A stretch of 64,000 nucleotides of DNA from Hypomesus transpacificus (taxonomy: Eukaryota > Chordata > Actinopteri > Osmeriformes > Osmeridae): contig NW_025813837.1 of assembly GCF_021917145.1 (NCBI RefSeq), forward strand, positions 1,490,193-1,554,192, written 5' to 3'. The translations under genes were made by a program, and so were the position numbers. The notes beneath the pieces are model-generated. The model was not told the origin of the DNA, did not search any database, and was given only the letters and a program-made list of their open reading frames with translations. Of this stretch, positions 38,201-48,440 are shown one piece after another; within the stretch, counting starts at the first letter, position 1, and every line of letters starts with the position of its first letter.

Positions 38201-38411
38201 CTGCGCACCGTCAGGTACACACACACACACACACAGTCCCGGGGGAGAGGGATAGCTCAGTGGTAAAGTGTCACACAGTGTATTGCTTTCATGTGTACAC
38301 ACACACGTTAACGTGCACACACACTTTTGTCTCGTGTGTGCCTGTAGGGGTCCCAATCGTCTGAAGCCCTTCAAGTATAACCATCCTCAAGGCTTCTTCA
38401 GTCACCGCTGA
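30930..38411 (+). CDS. thoc5: THO complex subunit 5, complete
   Basis: A coiled-coil subunit of THO/TREX, which couples transcription to mRNA export. Exons: 30930-31031, 31242-31385, 31567-31680, 31834-31931, 32144-32290, 32516-32630, 33347-33479, 33626-33703, 33907-33950, 34663-34762, 35379-35487, 35624-35725, 36260-36356, 36465-36576, 36762-36865, 37385-37472, 37824-37939, 38024-38214 and 38348-38411. They give 685 aa in one frame; human is 683 as I remember it. The N-terminus [18 protein letters not shown] is basic. A coiled coil follows ([58 protein letters not shown]), then the acidic [14 protein letters not shown] and KRRR linker. The second half carries [32 protein letters not shown] and the end [15 protein letters not shown]. 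Poly-A signal at 38532-38537. Introns are unusually rich in tandem repeats. Tail-to-tail with the NEFH genes, as in human. Confidence 0.97.
31811..31829 (+). repeat. Poly-C tract at a thoc5 splice acceptor
   Basis: About 18 C residues form most of the polypyrimidine tract immediately before the acceptor at 31833. Confidence 0.9.
32050..32113 (+). repeat. (CT)n microsatellite
   Basis: Pure CT tract in the thoc5 intron 4 polypyrimidine region, about 30 bp before the acceptor at 32143. Confidence 0.97.
32294..32474 (+). repeat. (CA)n-rich block with ~30-60 bp internal repeats
   Basis: CA tracts alternate with copies of GCTAGCCCACACACGTA-like segments in thoc5 intron 5. The purest CA run is at 32391-32434. 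Confidence 0.9.
32866..33345 (+). repeat. Homopyrimidine minisatellite (~480 bp)
   Basis: Units of about 23 bp made only of C, T and a single A (CCCTCCACCCCTCTCCCTCT pattern) repeat some 20 times in thoc5 intron 6. The array runs right up to the acceptor at 33346, so it doubles as an extreme polypyrimidine tract. Confidence 0.93.
34876..34936 (+). repeat. (GGGA)n microsatellite
   Basis: About fifteen GGGA units in thoc5 intron 10. Confidence 0.97.
35186..35220 (+). repeat. (GT)n microsatellite
   Basis: A pure GT tract of about 32 bp in thoc5 intron 10. Confidence 0.95.
35703..36186 (+). repeat. 37-bp minisatellite made of exon end plus splice donor (13 units)
   Basis: The first unit is real: the last bases of thoc5 exon 12 (codons for NRYQFDKVG) and its donor GTAAGG. 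The same 37 bp, including GTGGGGTAAGGATGCTAACC, then repeats head to tail; I count 13 copies of the donor. Variants at the ATTTT/GTTGG/GTTTG position alternate, giving a partial 74-bp higher-order pattern. The array ends about 75 bp before the next acceptor at 36259. Confidence 0.96.
36876..37318 (+). repeat. 31-bp minisatellite in thoc5 intron 15
   Basis: About 14 units of CACACAGAGCAGGGCTGAGC followed by CGTCACC(C/T)ACA. Units are very similar, which points to recent expansion. Confidence 0.93.
38247..38272 (+). mobile_element. SINE head fragment in thoc5 intron 18
   Basis: GGGATAGCTCAGTGGTAAAG matches the A-box head of the second SINE family of this window; no B-box or tail follows. Confidence 0.45.
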
Positions 38412-40486
38412 CCCGCACCTCAACTTGACCTCTACTCCCTGTTATTAGGCCGTTAACTAGCTTAGGACTCTAGCACCCTCATACAACTTTGTTTTTGTTT
38501 TTTTATATGTACAACTTTGTGTCATTTAGACAATAAAATTGTGTTATTTTCATCACAAACATTCCTTCTCTTTACTGTCTACTGCTGGCTTCATCTGTTT
38601 TTTTATCCTCTTTCTCTGGCCCCCCTCTGCTCTCCTCCTTCCCCTCCAGTCGTTCTCCGATGTCCTCTCTTCTTCCCCCCACGTGTCTATAAATAGTCAT
38701 CTGCACCAGAGCTGATCATGATGCTGCTGAGGCCCAGCTCTGCTCTCCACGCTGAGTCATTCCCTCTGAGCCTAGAATGCCATAGGACACTCACTCACAC
38801 ACACTCATATACACACTCGCACAGACACACCCACACACACACACTCATACACACAGACACACCCACACACACACTCATACACACACACATACTCTGTCAC
38901 ACTCACACATCTCCGTAAATTCCCTTATCCCTAGTCATGCCTGAAAGGAAACAGGAATGTACAATGTACCCCAAGCTGAACCGGCTGACTACCAGGCAAC
39001 AGCGGTCCAGGTTGTTCTCCATCCTCCATGGTTACACAGCTGCATGACAGGGCCCCCTGCCTGGCTCTGTCCCTGACAGGCCCTGCCGGTGCTGGGTCAC
39101 GGCCCCCCCTATGGGAGATCTGGTTCTACAATCCCTGCCTGTCACTGGTGGCCTGTTTTGTGGAGGTGGTAAAGTGCGATTGTTTGAGTGTTTCAGAAAT
39201 AGTTCAGAGTGTTTTAAGCAGATTGTTAATGGTGTTTAAAGGGTGCGATGAAGCTTTTAGAGGTTGACTTGAGCTGTCAGTTCTTGTGTACAAGCAAAAA
39301 TGACAGGCTGGAGTCCAACTTCATGCCAATGTACTTAAGAATGCCTCATCACAAATCTGACTGACATCAGGAAAACATATTACACAACTTAATAGGGTGT
39401 AGCTTAGCTGGACACAAGCTTCTATATATATGTGTGTGTGTTTGCGCAGTGAAGCAGGTAGAGGAGGGTGTAAGCAGCGCTATTTCTCCACTATGCTTTT
39501 GTCTCCTAAATGTATGTATGAGGCTGTGACGCCAGCACAAGGTGGGGTGGCAAATTTGGGAGGGTGCAACCCTGCCCCCTTCTCTGCCCAGCCGCAATGC
39601 AGCACCACACACTCTCTTTCTCTCTTTCTCTCTCTCTCTCTGTCTTCAGAGGAAAGAATCCAAACCTTTCATCTCTCACACACTGACTCGGCTTCTCTTC
39701 ACACCTTTTTTGCTGACTCACTCGCGCACGCACAGTCCTTCACACACGCACTCAGACTTACACGTGAAGGAAAATGCAGAGGAAAAACTCTGAGCTAATA
39801 TCCTGCAGGATAAAGGACAAGTTTAGCACCGTACATGAACAGCATTCCCTCCAAGCAGCCCTGGCTCCTAACGAGATAGTCCAAATGAAAAAACAAACTT
39901 TCCATTTGTTCCTTTTTGTTGCAACCTTTATTATTATTTCATGTTACATTTTCTCAGCAGTGTATACAGTCATCATCATGTGCAGTTACAGCCTAGCGTG
40001 GAGCACCTCAGGGGGATCTGCAGTGCACAACAAGCAAAGTTCAGTCGTTCAACCGATTCATAATCATAAATAGAATATAACACGTTTGATCTATCTCTTC
40101 ATAAATATACATATGTCATATATTATTTTGTCACACAATCTATAGTTTTCTTTTCACATTGTGAACCTCTATACACTCCTCCTCACAAGGAGTGGGTTGA
40201 AATGCACTTGTTATGAGAACGATATACAGGCAGTCGTCACATTCAGGGAAGAGTTTTAACAGCTTTCTGCATTCACTAGTCAAACTTTAGAAGCGTCATG
40301 TCAAGGTACATCAAGTATTTATTTCAAGTATTATTTGCTATGGATCACTATTGCTTACGCACAGGATTGTCACCCTGCTTGGCTTTGGCCCACCTACTCT
40401 TGAGATAAAAGGCTGCTGAAATGCTCCCCAACCCCACCCACCCCTGATTGGTCCTCAGGCCCGAGTCCAAACGCATCATCTCGGAC
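38412..40486. other. Intergenic region between thoc5 and NEFH copy A
   Basis: This contains the thoc5 3' UTR (to about 38555), CA repeats (38800-38900), and unique sequence. The 3' UTR of NEFH copy A probably occupies the right part: from about 40075 onward the sequence is homologous to the 3' flanks of copies B (48590 onward) and C (57990 onward), which marks the left edge of the tandem unit. No further gene seen. Confidence 0.6.
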
Positions 40487-43400
40487 TCACTTCTTGGCCT
40501 TCTCCTCCTTGCTCTCCTTGGCCTCCGTGCTGGAAGACTTCTCGATCGTCTTCCCTGCGTCCTTAATGTCGGCCGCTTTGGGGGACGGCTTCTTCTCCTC
40601 CTTCTTCTCCTCCTTCTCCTTCTTCTCCTTCTTCTCCTCCTTCTTCTCCTCCTTCTCCTCCTTCTTGGCCTCTGGTTTCTTCTCCTCTTTCTTGCTCTCC
40701 GCCTTCTCGGGCGTGGCCGCTTTAGGGGCGGGCTTCACCTCGACCTGGGGCTCGTCTGTTTTCGGAGTAGCAGATTTCTCTTCTTTCTTGGCCGGGGACT
40801 TGGGGCTGGGCTTGTCCTCTTCGGGCTTGGCCGATTTGGGGCTCTCCTCTGGCTTCTTCTCCTTTTTCGCGTCTGGTTTGTCGGCCTTGTCCTCGACCTT
40901 GCTCTTAGGGTCCTGCTTCTCTTTCTCCTCCTCCTTCACTTGCTCTTTCTTCTCCTCCTTTGGTGGGTCTTTGGTGACGGGGGACTTGGGCTCGGGGGTC
41001 TTGGGCTGCGGAGATTTGGACTCGGGTGATTTCACAGCGGGGGACTTGGATTCCAGGGATTTTGACTTGTCGTCCACTGGTGATTTGACTGCTGGTGACT
41101 TGGCAGGCGATTTTGGCATAGGTGATTTGGATGGAGGTGACTTGGATTCTGGGGATTTGACTGCTGGAGACTTGGGGGGTGACTTGGATGGAGGTGAGGC
41201 CGCCTTCTCAGGCGACTTTGACTTGTTGTCCTCTTCCTTCACCTCGTTACCTCCCTCTTCCTCCTCTTCAGCTCCCTCGGCCTGCTCCTCCCTGGTTTCG
41301 TCACCTCCTTCCTCACCCTCTCCTTCTGCTTTGGTCTCGTCACCCTCTTCCTCACCTCCTTCCTCCTTTTCTCCCTCCTTGTCTCCTTCGTCCTCTCCTG
41401 CCTCTGCCTCGTCATCCCCCTCTTCTGCGTCCTCCGTCACCTCCGTCACCTGAGTCTCGTCGGTCTGCTCCTCCAGGATAACCGTGTCGGACATCTCTTC
41501 TCCTTTCAGCGTCAGGTAGGAGTACGGCCCCATCCCCGAAACAAAACGTGTTTCCTCGCCTTCCAGCAGCTTCCTGTGGAAGGCAAACACAGGAAGTAGA
41601 CGTGTCAATGTGAAACAGCACGGCATCAATATCATAAAGATAAAATTATATTCATCAGGCATTTTGTTTTCTGTCAATATCGCTTCCTCCCTCGCTTCCC
41701 CACTCCAGGGATTGGGGAGTGGGTTTAACCAGCGATGTATTACAGCCCGACCGATAAAGGATTTTTAAGGTTGATACCGATACAAATATTTGGTGATTAA
41801 AAAATCTGATATTCCGATATATCGGCCGATATATATAAAAATGTAAAATCTAAATCCAGAAACGCGTAACAAAACATGAACAGATTAACACTCTACCTGA
41901 ATCTGGCTGGATCGGCTGGTTGTAAGGTTTGTGGTGTTCTAAACACGAGTGTTGCCAACAGGGACTTTGTAGAGTGCCCTCTGGTGGACAAACTATCCAC
42001 GCCACACACAACGACTTTCGTCCGCTTTTTGTTTTTGTTTTGCTCGACTATGTATCACTGGAACAGAGCACAGAGCGATGCCTAGATCCAGGTTGGAGCT
42101 GATGGCGCCCGAGACCAACCTGTAGGCAGCGATCTCGATGTCCAGAGCCATCTTCACGTTGAGCAGCTCCTGGTACTCCCTCAGCTGGCTGGCCATCTCC
42201 CACTTGGTGCTCTTCAACTCATTGCTCAGCTGGTGGATAGTTTCCTGGAAGATCAACAAAGGCAAAACACACACACACCACAGACAATGAAAGAAATGCA
42301 GCTTTTGAAATATTGACCGTGAGAGGGGGGCAGTGAATTAGGAGAGCGTAGAGCAAAAAGGAGGGAAGGGAATAAGTGTTGGACCCGTTTTGCTTTGATT
42401 AACGACAGTAAACTGCCGTGTCACTGTAGCCACCAAAGGGGGCGATACATTGTGAAACGTGAAGGGTCAGGGGTGGCGTGTGGTGTGTGTTCATGCCTGC
42501 ATGGAGTTGAGATCTCCGTTGTGTCTGTCCTCGGTGTCCATGCGCTGCCTCTCCAGAGACTCCTTGGTTCCTCGCAGGGTTTCCAGCTCGATGGTGCGGC
42601 TCTGCAGCTGGCGCCGGTACTCGGAGATCTCCTCCTGGGCGCCGCGGATCGCCTCGGTGTTGTCGTGCGCCGCCTCCGACAGACGCTGCATGCGCACTGA
42701 GGGAGGCACGGAGAGCACGGGGGTCAAAGGTATGAAGAGACAGAGGTTAGAGGTCGACAGATACATAGTTTGAGGAGAGAGGACGTAGGAAGTCGAATTG
42801 GAAAATGGGCGGGTCTCTGTCACAGCCCCACGATGGGGACCCAGTCCAAGCCTAACCCTCTGATGAACTCGGCCTGACCCTCTGAGGAACTCAGATGGCT
42901 GAGCGGTTAGGGATTCAGGCTATTTATCAGAAGGTTGCCGGTTTGATTCCTTGTCCGTCATATGACGTTGTTTCCTTGGGCAAGGCACTTCATCCTACTT
43001 GCCTCAGGGGAATTTCCCTGTACGTATTGTAAGTCGCTCTGGATAAGGATGTGTCTGCTAAATGAATAAATGTAATGAAGCAAAGAGTCTTTGGGTCCAA
43101 TTTCAGATCATTGCCTTTCAATCTCAGGTTTTTGAATCTTTTGGCGACACACAGGTCCTGGGTTTGATTCTTGCTTGGGTCCTGTGGGTGCTGGGTGCTA
43201 ACCTCCCCTGAGCACAGGTTGACGGTGGGCCCCAAGCCCACACAACCACCAGCAGAGGTGACCTTGTCTGCCTGTCTGTCAGCATTCTGACTCAGCTAGC
43301 TAGCTTCTCTTTCTCAACTTTATTCTTAAATATAGACTATAACTAAGTAAACTCTATACTTAAATATAGAGTATGTATACTATCAATGGAAGTAAAGTAT

Positions 43401-44938
43401 AGTTTAAATAGAATAAAAGTTTAAATAGAATAAAATGAAAATAGAAATACTATTAATGGGTTGGTAGGCTCAAGAGTCCTCATCACAACATGGAGAGTAA
43501 GAAAACGAGTTTTTTTTTTAAAGCAGTCTCAAACATAACAGGCAGGCTGTGAGCTAGCATACTCCCTCCGCTTGACTGTCCTCAGTCGCCTCAGCGTGTA
43601 TGAGGCTACACTGGAGCTGTCCTCAACATAGGGTCACGCTCACAGGCAGACAGGCTGCCATCCTCAAGGGTAAGTGAGTCAAATATGTGGGGTTAGTGGA
43701 AATCTAACAGTTCCATTGATATGATGAGCAAGAAGGTTCGAGAACTGACTACGACATTACCCTTGAAAATCTGCTGAATCACCGTAGCTTGCGGCAAAGA
43801 TGGATCCAACTGCCAAATCTCATGCCACAAGGGGCCATTAAGCTATACACGAATGTCGCAGGACATTTTTAAGCGCCAGTACAGATCATATGCATACTTT
43901 CGCAACTTTCTTCATTTTAACACCTGATTTCAAAGTTGATATGTGTTCAAATGTAACAAACGCAGAACTATGCTAACATTTAAGCTTTCTCAAACATCTG
44001 TCTCGTGTAGGCTTATTGTAAAAAAAATACGTCTTTAAAACCGTATGTGTGACACAATAAAATCCCTGGAGATGCCAATACAGGTTCAGCACCATGGACA
44101 GAGACCCGTTTAAACGCAGCAATTACGGGTAATGGGTTTTTTCTGCAAGTGCATGGTATTAAAGGTATTGAAAGTAAGAGTTCTCACCTTTGAACCATTC
44201 TTCAGCTTGCGTTGCGCTCTTTGTTGCGTGTCCGTCCAGCTGTGCGCGAATCTCCCTCAGTGCGCTCGTGACGTCTGCTTTGAGAGTGTCTCGAACCTCA
44301 AAGTTCACCTGGGCGCCCTGGATTTGTGCGAGAAGTTCTGCAACCTCCTCGTCATGGTTCTTCTTCAGGAAAGCGGCCTCTTCTTGTAGTGCGCAAAGCT
44401 TCTTGTCCAGTTCGAGCCGGGCATGACCGCACTCATCCACATACTTGTTCATGGCCCGCGTAGCGGCCAGCATCTCCTCGCGGGTGCGTGCCTCGTCTTC
44501 CAGTTTAGCCTGCACGTTCTGGATGTCCTCCTCCAGATGCTCGTGCTCCAGCACCGCACGAGCTTTCTCTCCGGTCAGCTGCTGCACCAGACCCCTCAGG
44601 TCCCCCAGCTCGCGATCGTAATGCTCTCCAACAGACGCGCGTCCAGCCTGGTTCTGCCTCAGCTCTGCCGCTTCTGCCTCCAGGTTCCTGTTGTGCATCT
44701 CGAGGTTTCGCACCTTGTCAATGTAGCCCGCGAACCGGTCGTTTAGAGTCTGAAGAACCTCCTTTTCGTTCCTTCTCGACATGTCCCCGGTAAAGACATC
44801 CACGCTGTCTGTAGAAGACGGCTGGCTGCTGACTGTACGACGGCGCTGAGATTGGAAGCCGGAAGAGGAGAGGGAGACTGGCCGAGCCTTGCGGTATGAC
44901 GCCGGGCCATAGTAGTGGTGGTCCACCGTAAAACTCAT
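40487..44938 (-). CDS. nefh: Neurofilament heavy polypeptide, copy A (short tail)
   Basis: A type IV intermediate filament protein of axons. Exons: 44188-44938, 42497-42696, 42120-42244, 40487-41573, joined in phase to 720 aa. The head (1-56, [17 protein letters not shown]) is Ser/Arg-rich. The alpha-helical rod (about 57-366) opens with [17 protein letters not shown] and closes with [16 protein letters not shown]. The tail has [15 protein letters not shown], as in human NEFH, then a Glu-rich stretch, about 14 KSP sites and one KTP, and a Lys/Glu-rich end with [12 protein letters not shown], matching the NEFH end SSSTDQKDSK. These tail marks and adjacency to thoc5 argue for NEFH rather than NEFM. 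Intron 2 begins with GC instead of GT. A TATA box lies 53-60 bp upstream of the ATG. Confidence 0.93.
41740..42046. mobile_element. DNA transposon remnant in intron 3 of NEFH copy A
   Basis: An insert flanked by imperfect 8-bp duplications (GCGATGTA at 41732 and ACTATGTA at 42047). It begins with a CCGATAAAGGATTTTTAAG segment and CGATATATCGGCCGATATAT palindromes. The orthologous insert in copy B is longer (51317-51789); copy C has only one ...CTATGTA... and no insert. The 8-bp duplication suggests a hAT-type element; it has no transposase frame. Confidence 0.7.
42893..43078 (+). mobile_element. tRNA-derived SINE in intron 1 of NEFH copy A
   Basis: A full-length member of the family seen at 6999-7165. 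Head: AGATGGCTGAGCGGTTAGG (A-box) and GGTTTGATTCC (B-box). Core: TTGGGCAAGGCACTTCATCC and GTAAGTCGCTCTGGATAAG. Tail: AATGAATAAATGTAATG. The head has the type II (Leu/Ser-like) A-box. Confidence 0.9.
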
Positions 44939-44990
44939 CTTGCTGGTCCGGAGGAGGAACAGTGAATGCGGCAGGAGGGGAGATGTTGAG

Positions 44991-44998
44991 CTTTTATA
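44991..44998 (-). promoter_or_regulatory. TATA box of NEFH copy A
   Basis: TATAAAAG on the minus strand, 53 bp before the ATG, giving an expected 5' UTR of about 25-30 nt. The same box in the same place occurs in copies B and C. Upstream, about 45065-45080, a CRE-like AGTGACGTGAGG (or close variant) is also shared. Confidence 0.8.
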
Positions 44999-46112
44999 GG
45001 AGGGAGAGGAAAAACTCACTACTCAGCACTGAAATACGCTTTCCTTAAAGAGACAGCAGTTTCAGCCTCACGTCACTTGGTCTCTCAACGCCAGTCATCG
45101 CAGACAAGCTCAGGTAGCATGGAACAGACTGGGCTTATGTGCTTACTATGCGAATGCTGTGAATTTCTCATTTTTTGAGCGGACCACCACTTTCCACGCA
45201 ATTGTGTTCGAGCAATCCTGTTCCAGTCGGTCTATTTAAGTGAGGAAGGCTTCCCTTCTTGGCTTATTTTGTGTAAACAACTGAGGAAGGTGCGAAGTTC
45301 AGATGAGAACTGGGGACACTGTTTCACATTTTTTACTTTATTTTAAATATGACCAATTGCAGCTCACAACAGGATTGACACATTGGAGAAAAGGCTGGAG
45401 AAAGGCCATGTCTCAGTCTCAACCTCTCTTAACCTGAGATGGGCTGACATATTTAACAGTAAATATCATGAGAGCTTGTGTGTGGTGTATGTGAGTGTGA
45501 GGGGGGGGCAGAGGGAGAGATAGCAAGCTGTTCTGCTGATTCACTGCTGCAGTGTGAGTTTGCTTATCCTCAGTTACACCTGGGACCCACACTTGGCCCT
45601 CTGACAGAACCGAAGCCCACACACACACACACTTGGGGTTCACTCCTGGCCCATTGACGGAGGCTCATGAGACACACACACACACACTCTCTTATCAGTC
45701 AGCCATCATGCATTCAACCTCTCAGCAGAGGGTATATCCCTGTCCCATTTCTGTCCCAACATAGCACTATTGATTACCACCTCCTCAATCACTTACTTAA
45801 CACACACACACACACACACTCTGACACAGACACGAACACAGACATACACTGACTTACACTCACACTACGAACACAGATGCACACACACAAACACACACAC
45901 TCCTGGACACGGCAGTCGATTGGAGGGCATGCAGGTTCACACTGCAGATCTGGAAGGAGGAGCCCAGTGGAGCAGAGAGGAGATGACTGGGCAGGGGTGG
46001 AGAAAAACTTTCTGCATGCATTACTGCTTCCTAATATCAGGAACAGTGAGGTATCCACTTCTTTACTCTAAAAATAAAAGGTCCTGTTGACTGTTATAAA
46101 ATGTTAGTTGAA

Positions 46113-46215
46113 AGGTTGGGTGTAGCTCAGTGGTGGAGTGTTTGACTGCAAGCCAAGAGGTTGCAGGTTCAATACCCCCTCTCTTTGTCGTCTCGGATAA
46201 AAGTATCTGCAAAAC
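46113..46215 (+). mobile_element. tRNA-derived SINE upstream of copy A
   Basis: GGTGTAGCTCAGTGGTGGAG (A-box), TTTGACTGCAAGCC (Cys-like anticodon region), GGTTGCAGGTTCAATACC (B-box), then a tail with GGATAAAAGTATCTGC. In unit B only the first ~16 bp of this head remain (about 55686-55701) before a deletion. Confidence 0.8.
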
Positions 46216-46771
46216 AAACACATTGTCATTAGAAAGATTAACACTAAGATTGGGTGGTTACAGAGGTGAGACTTCACACCAACATATTACCGACCCACCC
46301 CCTTCATGTACATCCAATCGTTTCGCTGCCTTACTTCCTGACTTGCACGCCACCCTACGACCTCATCCCCTGTCAGCGTCACTGAGATGACACACCCTCA
46401 CTGTGTCACCTGGCACTTATGAAGGATGATGATGTTATAGTGATGCTGTCACACACATAGTGGTATATGCATCTAAGAAATCCCAATGCATTATTGACAC
46501 TGTTCTGCGATTGGCTGGGAAACAAATCTGCAGTGGTGCTGTTTGAGTGACAGGTGGAGAGATGCTTGGCCTATGTCAGGATGACCCTGACTGTCCTTGA
46601 GAGAGAGAGATGGAGAGATAGAGAGATGAAGAGAGAAGGAGTCAGCTGTATCCATAGAAGAAAACTGCATTTATTGTAGTCTGGGATATTTGATACAGCA
46701 GCTGACAGACCAGCAGGCATGCCCAATAACCTGCTACCAGGCCCTTCATTTCCTTACAGGTACATCATGAA

Positions 46772-46890
46772 TGTACTGGCTAGAGCTCAGTGATAAAGCA
46801 TTCGACTGCAGATCCAAATGTTGCAAATTCAAATCCCTACACTGTACGTGGCTTTGGATAAAAGCATCAGCCAACTGAATACATTTCCAT
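46772..46890 (+). mobile_element. Second, more diverged tRNA-derived SINE upstream of copy A
   Basis: CTAGAGCTCAGTGATAAAG, CATTCGACTGCAGATCC, GTTGCAAATTCAAATCCC and GGATAAAAGCATCAGCC mirror the A-box, anticodon arm, B-box and tail of the SINE at 46113. It is absent from the matching place in unit B (near 56015). Confidence 0.7.
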
Positions 46891-47389
46891 TTATTTACCA
46901 CACTACAGGTAAATGGGTTCAACACTTATACAGGAAATGGGTGGGGGAAGAAAAGGGTTATATTTAGATCTTAGGAGAGGAAAAAGAGGAGACAGAGAAA
47001 AGGAAAGGGAAGTTCCCTTTGGGGTAAGAATGGAGGTGTGTGATGGAGAGAGGGAGAGGAGAAATTGAGAGATGGAGGAGGGGGATTCACCTTGTAGGGG
47101 AACAGAGCTGTCCTGGCACACTCATGGCTGACTCAGCTACATCACAATTAAGCCTGGACTTGCATTGCCTTGTACTGGACCATGCTGCGTGTTCGTGTGT
47201 ATGTTTGTGTTTGTGTGTGTGTTTGACAGCCAGGCTTGCTTTTAGGTAAATTGTAGGCTCGCTCATAAACTCGTGTTCAACTAGCGCCATCTAATGGACA
47301 TTTATCATAGTTGCTATTGTAGATGTAAAAAAAATAGTTGGCCCTTAGTTGGCCGTTAGGGGGAGCAATATATTCGGGCGATTCAGAAT

Positions 47390-48440
47390 TCGTTGAAGGT
47401 TTCTTCACAGCAGAGAGTGGGAAAGTGAAAAGTGTCAACAGTACCGAAGTTATAAATGGCTGCGGGCTGTTTAATCGATAACAACACGTTTGTCGTCACT
47501 GAACACATGGATACATGGTAAAAAAGTGGGAGGTGAGTTAGTTTGTTAACTTATCTTGTTAGCTGTTTGTCCACGCTAGTTAACTGGTAGGGTTAGGGCT
47601 TGGGTGAAGAGCAATGTGCATGCATATGATGATCAAGGAATCATCCCAAACTAAGAGTTTATTTTGAGAACGTGCTCGCTGTTTAGTAAACTTGCTAGCA
47701 AAATTATCCATGCACATATTTTCATCAATTTTCAGCAACGTTACATTGTTATTCAAGACAACATCCAGACTTAATTGAAAGTATGTCATCTGTAAAGTAC
47801 TTCGGAAAATCCAAGGTCTTCCGCCAGCAGATGCAATCTGTGACTGTCCTTTCCTCACCGTTCAGCCTTTAACTGACTCTCACCCCTAGATCTCTTCCCT
47901 TCTCTTCATTTCCCAGTCCTGCAGGTATCCCTGTAGTCTCAGACCATGTCCAGTTGGAGCTGACAGTTGTGTATAACTGCTGTGTTTTCTCCTTAAGTCA
48001 GTCACAACTCTCCGAGGCAGGTCCTGAAACAAGGCTTGAAGAGAGGTAAGGAGACAATGCCTTTGTTGTTGTATTGAGATCATCTGGCGATGACTTGGCG
48101 TATGTCAAACCCATTACTTGCGTTCTTGTTGATGACATATTTAACTGCAACTATAGTCAAATGATTCACTACTGTCACACAAATGATGCACCAAAGGCTC
48201 CATAACTCTGGGAGACCCTTTCAACCTCCTCCCCCTCTCTCTGAACCCCAGGTCTAGAGGTGTTGGGTTGGGATCCTCCTCCAGGTGCTGGCCTAGCACA
48301 GTTCTGGAGTTACGTTTCAGCCAAGCCTCCGGGAGGCTCAGCTGTAAGCTCCTGTCTCCAGCAGCTGCTCTGCTTCAGCTGGGCGCTCTGGCTGGCCACC
48401 TGCCAACTGGTAATCATACAAGACATGCAGGTGTGTGTGT
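47390..48440 (+). other. Unrecognised duplicated segment with two possible exons (unit A)
   Basis: Two stretches have splice-like edges and an open frame on the plus strand. The first is about 47929-48044 (after TCCTGCAG, before GTAAGG; begins IPVVSDHVQLELTVVYN). The second is about 48252-48430 (after CCCCAG, before GTGTGTG; contains VLELRFSQASGRLSCKLLSP). They are phase-compatible. I do not recognise the protein. The matching place in unit B keeps IAAVADHVQLELTVVYK but has lost the intron and the exon edges by deletion, so if this is a gene it is broken there. Confidence 0.35.

Noticed and set aside
40487-44938. Assignment of the neurofilament copies to NEFM or NEFL
   Set aside because: NEFM also has KSP sites and lies on human 8p. 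The tail start ([14 protein letters not shown]), the SSST-KESKEE end and tail-to-tail adjacency to thoc5 all fit NEFH better.
44939-45019. Longer N-terminus (SFSSPSYKSSTSP) for NEFH copy A, also seen in copy C
   Set aside because: No ATG starts it, and it reads through the TATA box, so it lies upstream of the expected transcription start.
46113-46215. Possible tRNA-Cys gene
   Set aside because: A- and B-boxes are present, but the acceptor arm is not paired and the sequence continues into a SINE tail. The other tRNA-like heads in the window were rejected as genes for the same reason.
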